Of a stretch of DNA of 64,000 nucleotides, positions 26,446-35,569 are shown piece after piece. Numbering within the stretch: the stretch's first letter is position 1; every line of letters starts with the position of its first letter. Source of the DNA: RGIG3178 sp963674495 (GTDB taxonomy: Bacteria; Bacillota; Clostridia; Christensenellales; QAND01); NCBI GenBank assembly GCA_963674495.2, contig CAXXLG010000002.1, forward strand, positions 62,001-126,000, read 5' to 3'. A program made the position numbers and the translations under genes. The notes beneath the pieces were generated by a model that saw nothing but the letters and a program-made list of their open reading frames with translations, searched no databases and had not been told where the DNA came from.

Positions 26446-26818
26446 ACACTCACAGACCATGCTGGCGAGGCCCGCGCCGCGGATCTCTATGGCAGTCTTA
26501 TACGTCAGGCGCCAAACGAGTTGGGTCGCACATATATCCATCACGCATGCGGGGATGAACTGTTTCACCTTAAACATTTCGAGAACCTCTATAAACACTG
26601 TTTCGGAATAGGCCCCCATTATCAAATCAAGCCCGTGCATTTCCCAACCTAGCGTAAGGGTGTTCTCTATGCACTGAATAACGAGATGGATGCGGCGGGA
26701 TTCTGCCGCGCGTTCAATTACCCATCAAGGATTCCCTGATACGCGATACATATTTCCTGCCATGGTGGACGAACTGGAACACGCCACCATGTTTTTCACA
26801 TTGTTCAACCATCGATAA
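26443..26818 (+). pseudogene. Decayed ferritin-like (rubrerythrin-type) protein
   Basis: Directly after the sdpI stump another frame reads AGEARAADLYGSLIRQAPNE and HACGDELFHLKHFENLY, then meets TAG at 26650. It goes on as RKGVLYALNNEMDAAGFCRA to TGA at 26737. Shifting one base gives FPAMVDELEHATMFFTLF and a TAA ending at 26818. The E-x6-Y and DE.xH motifs in two pairs are those of ferritin-like di-iron proteins. One in-frame stop, one frameshift and a missing 5' end show real decay. The junction with sdpI suggests a deletion that fused two gene ends. Confidence 0.65.
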
Positions 26819-26995
26819 TATCCACCAAGTTCCGCATGCGTTGCGGGCCTATTACAGTTTCATAGGACAAGCCGTTGTCCTGTAAGCACCCTGCCCTATT
26901 CATACGATACTTATAAATCCTCCTTACCTGTATGGTATAATGACAACGTTGCAGTACAATGATAACAAAACAACCCATCAAGGCGGTGAAAACGC

Positions 26996-27682
26996 ATGGA
27001 GAACAACAGGATCCTCATCGTTGACGACGACGGGCATATCTGCGAGTTGCTCACGCTGTATCTGAAAAGCGCGGGCTTTGAAAGCGTTTCCTGTCACAGC
27101 GTCACAACCGCAATGCAGCACTTTTTGACGGAACCGTTTGATCTGGTGCTGCTGGACGTGATGCTGCCCGACGGGATGGGGTTTGATACGTGCCGTGCCA
27201 TGAAGGACAAAAAGGGAGAAATCCCCATTATCATGATCACGGCGCGGGATATGCTCGATGACAAGATACAGGGGTTTCATTGCGGCGCGGACGATTACAT
27301 CGTCAAACCCTTTGAACCCGCCGAAGTGATCGCGCGTATCCGTGCCCGCTTAAAGAAAACAGGAGTCGGGCAGCGTGAAAGCAACGTGATAACAATCGGC
27401 GATATTACCGTGAGCATGGATGCATACCAGGTGACAAAGGGCGGTGTATCCGTCCTTCTCAAGCCTAAGGAAGTCCAGTTGCTTTTCTTTTTGATGCGCA
27501 ACCGGAACATCGTGTTCTCGCGGGATACGCTGCTGCAAAAGGTATGGAATTACGATTTTGCGGGGGATACGCGCACGGTGGATGTACACATCAAATCCCT
27601 GCGTCAAAAGCTGATTAACGATGACGCTCCCTTTGAAATCAAAACGGTGTGGGGCGTCGGATACAAGCTCGAGGAAAGATAA
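26996..27682 (+). CDS. OmpR/VanR-family response regulator
   Basis: The 228-residue protein has a receiver domain with the acidic pocket ILIVDDDGH, the phospho-acceptor in LVLLDVMLPDGMGF, the Thr/Ser in IIMITARD and Lys in DDYIVKPF. A winged-helix DNA-binding domain follows, with VWNYDFAGDTRTVDVHIKSL. A TATAAT box lies near 26935. Its stop touches the start of the sensor kinase gene, so they form one unit. Confidence 0.93.
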   Translation: MENNRILIVDDDGHICELLTLYLKSAGFESVSCHSVTTAMQHFLTEPFDLVLLDVMLPDGMGFDTCRAMKDKKGEIPIIMITARDMLDDKIQGFHCGADDYIVKPFEPAEVIARIRARLKKTGVGQRESNVITIGDITVSMDAYQVTKGGVSVLLKPKEVQLLFFLMRNRNIVFSRDTLLQKVWNYDFAGDTRTVDVHIKSLRQKLINDDAPFEIKTVWGVGYKLEER

Positions 27683-29074
27683 ATGTTCAAAAGCGTGTTT
27701 CAAAAGATCTTTTTCACCTATCTGTCTATTCTGGCCGTCATCATGCTCGTTTTGACGTTCACAATCACCGCGTTGGCCAACGCCTATGTGTACGGGCAAA
27801 AGCGGCATTTGCTTGGCAATGTGGCGTACAAGACGAACGTACTGGCCAACGAATATGCCGCAAATGACATCGACCACGCACAGCTGACTGAGGCGCTCGA
27901 TGCGATGGGTTACACGACGGATACAAAGATCTATATCATACAGGCGGATCCTTCGATGTTGGATAATATCCAACTGGACGGCGCGCTGGTCGACCCCTAT
28001 TTCCGCGATGCCCTCTCGCGGGCGCTGGCGGGAGAAACCATTTTCTCGCGTCGGCAATACTCGTCCGAATACGAGGAGCAGATCGTGTTTGCCGCCTATC
28101 CGTGGCAAAGCGGCGACGACATCAAAGGCGCCATACTGCTTCTATCTCCCGAGAAAACGATCAGTGCCATCGTGGGCAACATCCGCCTCGTCATCAGCCT
28201 GGCCGCCGCTGCGTTTGTGATTCTCGGCGGCGTTGTGATCTATTTCTTTGCCAGACGGTTTGTTATGCCCATCAAATCCATCGACGCGGCATCCTCACAG
28301 ATGGCGCGGGGCGAAGCAGCAGCGGATATCGACATCCATTCAAAAGACGAGCTGGGCGCGCTGGCCAAATCGTTCAACAGCATGAAAAACAAGATTAAAC
28401 AAAACGAAGCGCTTCGATCCGAACTCATATCCAACCTGTCGCACGATCTGAGAACCCCCATCACCAACATCAACGGCTTTTTAACCGGCATGGCGGACGG
28501 CGTCATACAAACACAGGATTATCCCAAATACATCGGCATCCTTTTGGAAGAGGCCGGGCGGCTGACGGCGCTGACGGACGAGATTTTGCAAACCGCCAAG
28601 CTCCAGTCCGGACGCATCGAGTTGAATTTGTCGAAGTCCGTACTCAAATCCATTATCGATGCGGCGGTTTCGGCCAACGAACCCCTTGCCCGTGAAAAGA
28701 ACATACAGTTTGAAGTGGACGCAGATAAATCTTTGTTCGTTGACGCCGATGAAAAGAAACTCGAGCAGGTGCTGTTAAACCTGATTGGCAATGCCGTCAA
28801 ATACGCGGATGATAACACAACGGTATCCATACGTGCACGGAATCAAGCGCACGCGGTTACGGTTTCGGTTGTAGATCACGGCATCGTCATCAGAGAGGAT
28901 GATCTGCCCCATGTTTTTGACAGGTTCTACCGTGTCTCCTCCAATACCGCTGGTGGGTTTGGTCTAGGTCTTTGCATCGCAAAGACCTATGTAGAAGCCC
29001 ACGGTGGAGAGATCACAGCTACAAGCGACAAAGACAACGGCACCGTTTTTTCGTTTACCATCCCCCGCGCGTAA
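27683..29074 (+). CDS. Sensor histidine kinase, partner of the 26996 regulator
   Basis: The ATG follows the regulator's stop with no gap. The 463-residue protein has two membrane segments, near residues 10-32 and 170-190, with an extracellular sensor region of about 130 residues between them. HAMP, HisKA (ISNLSHDLRTPITNING, phospho-His) and HATPase domains follow, with NLIGNAVKYAD, a G1 box VVDHGIVIREDDL and FGLGLCIAKTY. The G1 box reads DHGIVI where most kinases have DxGxGI; this may weaken ATP binding. Two exported proteins downstream are likely targets or accessory factors. Confidence 0.92.
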   Translation: MFKSVFQKIFFTYLSILAVIMLVLTFTITALANAYVYGQKRHLLGNVAYKTNVLANEYAANDIDHAQLTEALDAMGYTTDTKIYIIQADPSMLDNIQLDGALVDPYFRDALSRALAGETIFSRRQYSSEYEEQIVFAAYPWQSGDDIKGAILLLSPEKTISAIVGNIRLVISLAAAAFVILGGVVIYFFARRFVMPIKSIDAASSQMARGEAAADIDIHSKDELGALAKSFNSMKNKIKQNEALRSELISNLSHDLRTPITNINGFLTGMADGVIQTQDYPKYIGILLEEAGRLTALTDEILQTAKLQSGRIELNLSKSVLKSIIDAAVSANEPLAREKNIQFEVDADKSLFVDADEKKLEQVLLNLIGNAVKYADDNTTVSIRARNQAHAVTVSVVDHGIVIREDDLPHVFDRFYRVSSNTAGGFGLGLCIAKTYVEAHGGEITATSDKDNGTVFSFTIPRA

Positions 29075-29160
29075 CGTTTACGGACTGTTTACATTTCGAC
29101 CCATTTCGATTTACACATGGGTCATACAATACAATCAACGTCAGACCGAAAGGAGACGCC

Positions 29161-29505
29161 ATGAAAAAACCCCTTTCCATCATCCTGATCATCGCGGTTT
29201 GCATCATGCTTGCGTGCGCATGCACAAATGTAGATCAAGGCGCGGCCAATACAGCTTCGCCCAATGTATCAGGTACAGTTTCGGCTTCACCGGGTGCCGG
29301 TGCTGCTGCAGCAACGCCCGACCCGGGACAGTCGCCGTCATCATCCGCTTCGGTCATCGTGGCGGAATCGTCCAACACCATCTCGGACAAGGAAAAGCAG
29401 GAGATACTCGACGAGGTATCAGGCCAGCTGAACAATTCGCTCGGTAGCATTGACGATTTGGAGGAACTGGACGAATCCGACTTAAATATGGACGACATCG
29501 AATAG
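29161..29505 (+). CDS. Small lipoprotein with acidic C-terminus
   Basis: The ATG at 29161 follows GAAAGGAGA. The 114-residue product has a lipoprotein signal ending IMLACAC and a Ser/Ala/Pro/Gly-rich linker (TASPNVSGTVSASPGAGAAA). A short acidic tail ends ELDESDLNMDDIE. No family was recognised. It lies 86 bases after the sensor kinase and 15 bases before another exported protein, so all four genes may form one transcription unit ending at the hairpin at 30103. Confidence 0.75.
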   Translation: MKKPLSIILIIAVCIMLACACTNVDQGAANTASPNVSGTVSASPGAGAAAATPDPGQSPSSSASVIVAESSNTISDKEKQEILDEVSGQLNNSLGSIDDLEELDESDLNMDDIE

Positions 29506-29520
29506 AGAGGAGCCCGTCTT

Positions 29521-30048
29521 ATGAAAAAGAAACTTGCGATCATACTCATCGTCGCATTCGCATTCACACTCTTTGGCGCAACGGTAGCCTATGCCGCACC
29601 GAATGATAACGGAAACCAGGGCGGCAACATGCAGGACAGGATCGACAAAGCGCAGGAACGGCTTGCGTTTTTGGAGGAGATCCAGCCGCTGATCCAACAG
29701 ATGACCCAAAACCGCGGACAGATCAAATCACTGAAAACACAATTAAGAGAGCAGATCAAGCTGGCCAAAGCGCATATCGATGGACTTAAGGGTGACATTG
29801 ACAATGTGACCGACGAACAGCTTGCGCAGCTGACCCAACTTAAAACGCAGCTTCAACAATGCCGCGTAGATCTTGCCCAAACGAATCCCACGATGACGCA
29901 GCAAAGGCAGCAGATTCGCACGGCCAGAAGGAACCGGAACTATGACACCATCAAGGCCGCCTATGGAAAGGTCATATCGGCCCAGCAGCAACGCATGGAA
30001 ACTCTCCGACAAATGATCCAGCTCAACGAGCAGATCTGCCAAATCTAA
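29521..30048 (+). CDS. Secreted helical (coiled-coil) protein
   Basis: The ATG follows AGAGGAG closely. The 175-residue product has a signal peptide with probable cleavage after VAYA. The mature part is almost entirely helical and rich in Gln, Lys and Arg (QDRIDKAQERLAFLEEI, LKTQLREQIKLAKAHI, KVISAQQQRMETLRQM). It recalls CpxP/Spy-like periplasmic helical proteins in flavour, but no LTxxQ motif was seen and the organism seems Gram-positive. It probably acts outside the membrane next to the sensor kinase; this is inference from neighbourhood. Confidence 0.75.
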   Translation: MKKKLAIILIVAFAFTLFGATVAYAAPNDNGNQGGNMQDRIDKAQERLAFLEEIQPLIQQMTQNRGQIKSLKTQLREQIKLAKAHIDGLKGDIDNVTDEQLAQLTQLKTQLQQCRVDLAQTNPTMTQQRQQIRTARRNRNYDTIKAAYGKVISAQQQRMETLRQMIQLNEQICQI

Positions 30049-30102
30049 GCGCAGCCGAACCAGCCTCTGATAAGGCGATCATCACAATGCCAAAAATCTT
30101 TG

Positions 30103-30139
30103 CCCCGCAGGTTATCGTACGGCCTGCGGGGATTTTTTT
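30103..30139 (+). terminator. Rho-independent terminator of the two-component operon
   Basis: CCCCGCAGG and CCTGCGGGG form a nine-pair stem with an eleven-base loop, followed by ATTTTTTTG. Confidence 0.88.
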
Positions 30140-30542
30140 GTTGGCCAGAAGATCGGCCGTTTCAAAGGCAGCCATTCCAGCGGATTCAAAGCACATCAAC
30201 CCCGTACTTGCTCAGGGCGTGACGGGTGGAATTCGATCCCTCTCCGCCGCAGCGGACGAGGATTTCCCAGGGGTGCAATCTCCCTTTGCTCCCTGATAGG
30301 CGGCGGGATGGTTTGACTGCCGGGTTACGACTCCTTAGAAAGTGGATTTTCATCGGGATTTTTTTACTTGATTTAACCGTAAGTTCGGTACTCTTCCAGA
30401 AGACAATCCCTTAACAATTCACCGCCGATGGCCATCAAAAACAACCAAGCTCCTCTTCCCGGCTTTGGTGCTAACCTGTGCGCAAAGCCCCGTACACAGC
30501 GAATTTTCATGAATTTTTCCCCGACGTAATTATGACAATCTA
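30140..30542. other. Intergenic stretch before the liv operon
   Basis: No gene is supported. A copy of the dispersed element lies at 30269-30316 and the liv promoter begins at 30543. Confidence 0.55.
30269..30316 (+). repeat. Dispersed intergenic element, copy D (diverged)
   Basis: AGGGG, eight bases, CCCTTTGCTCC, then GGCGGCGGGATGG and TTTGA follow the same plan as the elements at 6590 and 14700, with more changes. Confidence 0.3.
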
Positions 30543-30571
30543 TTGACATTGTGCTAACATGTTGCTATATT
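30543..30571 (+). promoter_or_regulatory. Promoter of the liv operon
   Basis: TTGACA and TATATT are separated by 17 bases. A leader of about 150 bases follows before the livJ ATG. It contains an imperfect hairpin at about 30657-30687 (GCCAATGATCC with GGGTCATGGC). No known riboswitch or T-box was recognised. Confidence 0.75.
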
Positions 30572-30724
30572 AATTGACGAGAGAGTGTGAAGAATCACTG
30601 TACGAAGACGTGCGGGCCTATGTCTGTATGTCCTTTTGTTTTTCTACTCTCAGTCCTGCCAATGATCCGCTTCTTCAAAGGGTCATGGCAATCAACAATT
30701 CTTAATCTTAAGGAGGAAAGACCC

Positions 30725-31885
30725 ATGAAGAAATGCACAAGACTCATTGGTTTGATGCTGGCCTTGGCAATGGCACTGTCCCTGACAGCCTGCGGCACTT
30801 CAACGCCCAGTGAAACGGGCGGCGCAGACACAGTCAAGATCGGCAGCGTCGGACCGCTGACCGGGCAATTGGCCGTATATGGAACTGCGGTTGCCAATGC
30901 AATTGAGCTCGCTGTGGAAGAGATCAACACAGCAGGCGGCGTGCTGGACGGCCAAATGCTCGAAGTCGTCGACTATATGGACGACAAAGCAGACGCCACC
31001 GAGGCAGCTAACGCCTTTAATAGCCTGGTGGGCAAGGGCGTTGTTGCAGTTATCGGCTCGGTAACATCGGGCGTTACCGCCGGTGTTGCAACGCTGGCAG
31101 ACAGCGAAGGCATGCTGCTGCTGACCCCCACAGCCACCAATGACGATGTGACGGTCGGCAAACCCACGGTATTCCGCAGTTGCTATGCCGACTCGTACCA
31201 GAGCTCCATTGCAGCGAAGTTTCTCTCCGAACAAGGTGTGACAAAAGTAGCTGTGCTGTATGCTTCCGGCGACGCTTATTCCGCCGGCATGCGTGACGGC
31301 TTTATTGCCGCCTGCGCGGATCTGGGTCTTACAGTCGTGACGGAGGAAAGTTCATCGTCCACATCCGATACCGATTTCTCCACGCAGTTGACCAACATCG
31401 CAGCAACTGACGCGGAAGCGATCTTCGTGCCTTACTATTACGATGCAGTGGGCCCCTACATTGTGCCGCAAGCGCGCGAAGCGGGCTTTGACGGCATCAT
31501 GGTCGGCGCGGACGGCTGGGACGGCACCGCCGGCACCATGGTAGAGGACAAGACACTGTACAACAACACGTTCTTTACCAACCACTATGCAGCGGACGAT
31601 CCTGCCGAGAAGGTGCAGCACTTTGTTGCCGCTTACCAGGAAAAATTCGGCGAAGTGCCAAACGCATTGGCTGCACTGGGATACGATGCCGTGTATATGC
31701 TGGCTCAAGCCATCAATGACGCGGGCAGCGCGGAAACAGCGGACATCGTGACCGCAATGCAGGCTGGTTCGTATAGCGTTGTCACTGGTACGTTTACGCT
31801 GGACGAGACCGGTACGCCGCAGAAGCCCTGCGTTATCATCGAATACAAAGATGGCGCAATGGTCTGGAAGGCGACTGTACAATAA
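30725..31885 (+). CDS. livJ: Branched-chain amino acid ABC transporter, substrate-binding lipoprotein
   Basis: The start is ATG 30725, behind AAGGAGG; the longer frame from 30587 lies in the leader. The 386-residue protein has a lipoprotein signal ending MALSLTACG and a periplasmic-binding-protein type I fold with VKIGSVGPLTGQLAVYG, NAIELAVEEINTAGG and YDAVYMLAQAI. It captures leucine, isoleucine, valine or similar substrates outside the membrane and delivers them to LivHM. A terminator-like hairpin after it probably makes it more abundant than the permease genes. Confidence 0.93.
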   Translation: MKKCTRLIGLMLALAMALSLTACGTSTPSETGGADTVKIGSVGPLTGQLAVYGTAVANAIELAVEEINTAGGVLDGQMLEVVDYMDDKADATEAANAFNSLVGKGVVAVIGSVTSGVTAGVATLADSEGMLLLTPTATNDDVTVGKPTVFRSCYADSYQSSIAAKFLSEQGVTKVAVLYASGDAYSAGMRDGFIAACADLGLTVVTEESSSSTSDTDFSTQLTNIAATDAEAIFVPYYYDAVGPYIVPQAREAGFDGIMVGADGWDGTAGTMVEDKTLYNNTFFTNHYAADDPAEKVQHFVAAYQEKFGEVPNALAALGYDAVYMLAQAINDAGSAETADIVTAMQAGSYSVVTGTFTLDETGTPQKPCVIIEYKDGAMVWKATVQ

Positions 31886-31951
31886 CAGCCGCATGTATTA
31901 GAATGTAAAAAGCGTACGAAGATTATACGACATAATCTGAAGAACTCCACT

Positions 31952-31988
31952 GCGACACGGGGCTCAATCGTACCCCGTGTCGCTTTAT
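31952..31988 (+). terminator. Hairpin between livJ and livH (attenuating terminator)
   Basis: GCGACACGGGG and CCCCGTGTCGC form a perfect 11-bp stem with a ten-base loop, followed by TTTATT. Its place inside the operon suggests partial read-through, raising livJ over livHMGF. Confidence 0.82.
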
Positions 31989-32038
31989 TAAATAGTACTC
32001 ATTGACTTTATACATTTATTCGCAAGGAGGACACAGTT

Positions 32039-32950
32039 TTGGATGGCATTATGCTCTTTATCCAACAGGTGATCAACGGCCTGAAAGTGGGCAGCATCTA
32101 TGCGTTGATCGCGATTGGGTATACCATGGTCTACGGCATCATCCGCCTCATCAACTTTGCACACGGCGACTTTATCATGGTTGGTGGGTTCACGCTTGTG
32201 TTCACCATCCCGTTTCTTTTGAGCATCGGCTTGCCGGCATGGACGTCGGTGATATTGGCCGTAATCCTGTGCTCACTAACCGGCGTATTGGTGGAAAAGC
32301 TGGCGTACAGCCCCGTGCGAAAGCGAGGCACCAAAATGTCCACGCTGATCACGGCCATCGCCATGAGCCTTTTTCTTGAAAACCTTGCACAACTGGTTTT
32401 TGGTCCTAACCCGAGACAGGTGAGCACCATTTTTTCCCTGCCCAGCATTTTGGGATTTTCCGGCAACACCATCATCACCATCGTCATCGGCGTGGGTGTT
32501 ATGATCTCACTGATGATGTTTGTCAACCACACCTCCATGGGAAAATCCATGCGCGCCGTTTCCGAGGACAAGGAAGCGTCCATACTGATGGGCGTGAACA
32601 TAAACCGGACCATCACCATCACCTTTGCCATCGGCTCCGGCCTTGCGGCAATCGCGGCGCTGATGTATTGCGCGCAGTATCCGTCGGTCACCATCACCAT
32701 GGGTTGGATGCTTGGTCTTAAGGCATTCATCGCGGCCGTGTTGGGCGGCATCGGTAGCATACCGGGCGCGATGCTGGGCGGCGTCGTCATCGGCCTGGTG
32801 GAAAGCCTGTCCAAGGCGTACATAGCGCCGCTGACGGGCGGGCTAATCACTTCGGCATTCTCGGATGCCATCGTGTTTGCAATCCTTATTCTGGTGCTTC
32901 TGATCAAACCTGCGGGCATTATGGGCAAGAACGTGGGAGAGAAGGTGTGA
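32039..32950 (+). CDS. livH: Branched-chain amino acid ABC permease LivH
   Basis: A TTG start at 32039 is favoured by AAGGAGG eight bases upstream; an ATG follows four codons later. The 303-residue membrane protein has about eight hydrophobic segments and family motifs GYTMVYGIIRLINFAHGD, MRAVSEDKEASILMGVN and LGGIGSIPGAMLGGVVIGL. It forms half of the transmembrane channel with LivM, whose gene begins five bases later. Confidence 0.94.
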   Translation: MDGIMLFIQQVINGLKVGSIYALIAIGYTMVYGIIRLINFAHGDFIMVGGFTLVFTIPFLLSIGLPAWTSVILAVILCSLTGVLVEKLAYSPVRKRGTKMSTLITAIAMSLFLENLAQLVFGPNPRQVSTIFSLPSILGFSGNTIITIVIGVGVMISLMMFVNHTSMGKSMRAVSEDKEASILMGVNINRTITITFAIGSGLAAIAALMYCAQYPSVTITMGWMLGLKAFIAAVLGGIGSIPGAMLGGVVIGLVESLSKAYIAPLTGGLITSAFSDAIVFAILILVLLIKPAGIMGKNVGEKV

Positions 32951-32954
32951 TGAT

Positions 32955-34043
32955 ATGACAAACCGTAAAATGGCTCTCAAAAAAACAATTGTATCGTTCA
33001 TCGGCCTGTCCGTCATGCTGGGCGTCATGGCGCTCCTCAAAGAGGGCGGTCATTTAAGCAATTACTATATCGGCATTATAAACCAGTGCTTTTATGTCAT
33101 ATTGATGGTCACTTCGTTGAATATCGCCACGGGCTTTTTGGGACAACTCGCTTTGGGACACGCGGGGTTCATGGCGGTAGGCGCATACAGTTCCGCGCTT
33201 TTGACCAAATACCTGATCGGCGCGGGCATATTGACCGCCACCGGCACATCCGGTTTCATCCTGTATATGCTTGCAATCCTTGTGGGCGCCGTCATGGCCG
33301 GCCTGTTCGGGTTGATGGTAGGCATTCCGGCGCTTCGGCTGCGGGGCGATTATTTAGCCATCATCACGCTAGGCTTTGGCGAAATCATCCGTGTCGTAAT
33401 CCAAAACCTGCCGTTTGCAGGGGGCAAAGGCCTGTCCGAGGGTTCAGCGGGTCAAGCGCTGATCGGCATCCCGCGATTCAACAGCATCTATATAAACTTC
33501 GGCATCGTGGCTATTTGCGTGGCGTTGCTCTTCGCGTTTGTAAGATCCAAATACGGGCGTACCATCACCGCACTGCGGGACGATGAAATCGCCGCCAATG
33601 CCGTTGGTATCAATGCCACCTACTATAAGGTGTTGGCATTCAGCCTGTCCGCGGTATTTGCAGGTGTAGCCGGTGCCGTGTATGCACACCGTGGCCTTGG
33701 CACCATACAGACTGCGGATTTTAGCTTCATGAAGTCCACGGAATACATCATCATGGTCATCATGGGCGGCATGGGCTCGTTGTCCGGTTCTGTGGTTGCG
33801 GCTATCGTATTGTCCGTTATTCCAGAAATGCTGCGCGCCTTCTCCGAATACCGCATGCTGGTCTATTCGGTGCTGTTGATATTGATGATGATCTTCCGAC
33901 CCACTGGCTTGTTTGGGCGGCGCGAATTTTCACTGTACGACGCCATCCGGGCGCTACCGCGGCAAATGCGCCGTTTTTTGGCATGGCTCAAACACCCCCG
34001 ATTAAAAAAGAAAGAACGAGAGGAGGGTGAGATCAATGGCTGA
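32955..34043 (+). CDS. livM: Branched-chain amino acid ABC permease LivM
   Basis: The 362-residue membrane protein has LivM motifs GFLGQLALGHAGFMAVGAY, IPALRLRGDYLAIITLGFGE, ALRDDEIAANAVGIN and MGGMGSLSGSVVAA. A basic cytosolic tail (LKHPRLKKKEREEGEING) extends past the last membrane segment. Its end overlaps the start of livG by eight bases, showing translational coupling. Confidence 0.94.
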   Translation: MTNRKMALKKTIVSFIGLSVMLGVMALLKEGGHLSNYYIGIINQCFYVILMVTSLNIATGFLGQLALGHAGFMAVGAYSSALLTKYLIGAGILTATGTSGFILYMLAILVGAVMAGLFGLMVGIPALRLRGDYLAIITLGFGEIIRVVIQNLPFAGGKGLSEGSAGQALIGIPRFNSIYINFGIVAICVALLFAFVRSKYGRTITALRDDEIAANAVGINATYYKVLAFSLSAVFAGVAGAVYAHRGLGTIQTADFSFMKSTEYIIMVIMGGMGSLSGSVVAAIVLSVIPEMLRAFSEYRMLVYSVLLILMMIFRPTGLFGRREFSLYDAIRALPRQMRRFLAWLKHPRLKKKEREEGEING

Positions 34044-34800
34044 TCCGATCCTGTCCATCCGCAACCTTGGTATGTCCTTTGGCGGTTTGAAGGCCGTATC
34101 GGGGTTTGACCTTGATATATTCGAAGGCGAGCTGATTGGCCTTATCGGGCCAAACGGCGCGGGAAAAACGACTGTGTTCAACATGCTAACCGGCGTATAC
34201 AAGCCCTCCGAAGGCGAGATTTTCTTCATGGGCGAAAAGCTCAACGGTAAAAAAACGCACCAGATCGTGGGCGCGGGCATCGCACGCACCTTCCAAAACA
34301 TTCGTCTGTTCAAGCAGATGACGGTAATCGAGAACGTGCTCACCGCCTTTACCAAGGACATCAAGTACGGTCTGGGCTCCGCCATTTTGCGCACCGGCAC
34401 CTTTTTCCGTACCGAAGCTCATCTGCACCAGCGCGCTATGGATCTTTTGACGTTGTTCGGTCTGGAGGATAAAGCGGATTACATCGCATCCAACCTGCCC
34501 TATGGCCAGCAGCGCAAGCTGGAGATTGCGCGCGCATTGGCAACGGACATGAAACTGCTGCTTTTGGACGAACCGGCTGCGGGCATGAATCCCACCGAAA
34601 CGTCCGAGCTGCTTTCGAGCATCAATTTGATCCGACAGCAATTCGGCATCACAATTCTTCTGATCGAGCATGACATGAGTCTTGTGATGAACATCTGCGA
34701 AAAAATCATGGTCATCGACTATGGCATTCCCATTGCCTTTGGCGTGCCAAAAGAAATTGCAAGCAACCCGAAGGTCATTGCGGCCTATCTGGGCGATTAG
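34036..34800 (+). CDS. livG: Branched-chain amino acid ABC ATPase LivG
   Basis: The ATG at 34036 is preferred over the GTG at 34027 because GAGGAGG is correctly spaced from it. The 254-residue ATPase has Walker A GPNGAGKTTVFN, signature LPYGQQRKLEIARALA, Walker B LLLLDEPAAGMNP and the H-loop IEHDMSL. It hydrolyses ATP on the inner face for LivHM. Confidence 0.95.
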   Translation: MADPILSIRNLGMSFGGLKAVSGFDLDIFEGELIGLIGPNGAGKTTVFNMLTGVYKPSEGEIFFMGEKLNGKKTHQIVGAGIARTFQNIRLFKQMTVIENVLTAFTKDIKYGLGSAILRTGTFFRTEAHLHQRAMDLLTLFGLEDKADYIASNLPYGQQRKLEIARALATDMKLLLLDEPAAGMNPTETSELLSSINLIRQQFGITILLIEHDMSLVMNICEKIMVIDYGIPIAFGVPKEIASNPKVIAAYLGD

Positions 34801-34811
34801 GAGGTGTTGAC

Positions 34812-35516
34812 ATGCTAACGGTAAAAGATCTGCACGTATCCTATGGCGCCATACACGCCATCAAGGGCGTGTCTCTGCACGTGGAGGAAGGCGAGGTCGT
34901 CTCACTCATCGGCGCCAACGGCGCGGGCAAGACAACAATTCTACACGCCATCTCCGGGCTGATCCCCGCAAGCTCCGGCACCATTGAATACAACGGCATC
35001 GACCTGATAAAGACAGAGCCGAGCAAAATCATTTCGCTGGGCATGGCGCACGTGCCGGAAGGTCGGCACGTTTTCGCCAAAATGACGGTGTGGGAAAACC
35101 TCGAAATGGGAGCCATGGTGCTTCACAATAAGGCCAAAGAGCAGGAAAACATGGAAATGGTGTTTTCCTACTTCCCCCGCCTGAAGGAGCGGGCCAAACA
35201 ACAGGCGGGCACGCTGTCCGGCGGTGAACAGCAGATGCTGGCCACCGGCCGCGCGCTGATGTGCAGCCCCAAGATGATGCTGATGGACGAACCCTCCATG
35301 GGCCTTTCCCCCATATTGGTCAAAGCCATCTTTAACATCATTGAAACCATGCACGAAGCGGGCATCACGCTGCTTCTGGTTGAGCAAAACGCCCGCATGG
35401 CACTGTCCGTGGCGGACCGGGCGTACGTACTTGAAACGGGCAACATCGCGATGGAAGGCCAAGCGGTCGATCTGTTGGAGGACGACCGGATAAAACAGGC
35501 GTACCTAGGGGCATAA
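34812..35516 (+). CDS. livF: Branched-chain amino acid ABC ATPase LivF
   Basis: The 234-residue ATPase has Walker A GANGAGKTTILH, signature LSGGEQQMLATGRALM, Walker B MMLMDEPSMGLSP and the LivF-type VEQNARMALSVADRAYVLE. It lies 11 bases after livG behind AGGAGGTG, forms the heterodimer with LivG and ends the operon. Confidence 0.95.
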   Translation: MLTVKDLHVSYGAIHAIKGVSLHVEEGEVVSLIGANGAGKTTILHAISGLIPASSGTIEYNGIDLIKTEPSKIISLGMAHVPEGRHVFAKMTVWENLEMGAMVLHNKAKEQENMEMVFSYFPRLKERAKQQAGTLSGGEQQMLATGRALMCSPKMMLMDEPSMGLSPILVKAIFNIIETMHEAGITLLLVEQNARMALSVADRAYVLETGNIAMEGQAVDLLEDDRIKQAYLGA

Positions 35517-35539
35517 AATAACAAATTTGATTATATCGT

Positions 35540-35569
35540 AAAGGCCATGGAATCTCCCATGGCCTTTTT
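35540..35569 (+). terminator. Rho-independent terminator of the liv operon
   Basis: AAAGGCCATGG and CCATGGCCTTT form a perfect 11-bp stem with a six-base loop, followed by TTA. Confidence 0.87.

Noticed and set aside
30572..30724. T-box or amino-acid riboswitch in the liv leader
   Set aside because: The 150-base leader has only one imperfect hairpin. No T-box sequence or specifier-loop pattern was recognised.
32131..32961. 276-codon minus-strand frame across livH
   Set aside because: It is the antisense shadow of livH, and its Pro/Met/Thr-rich composition is typical of antisense to membrane proteins.
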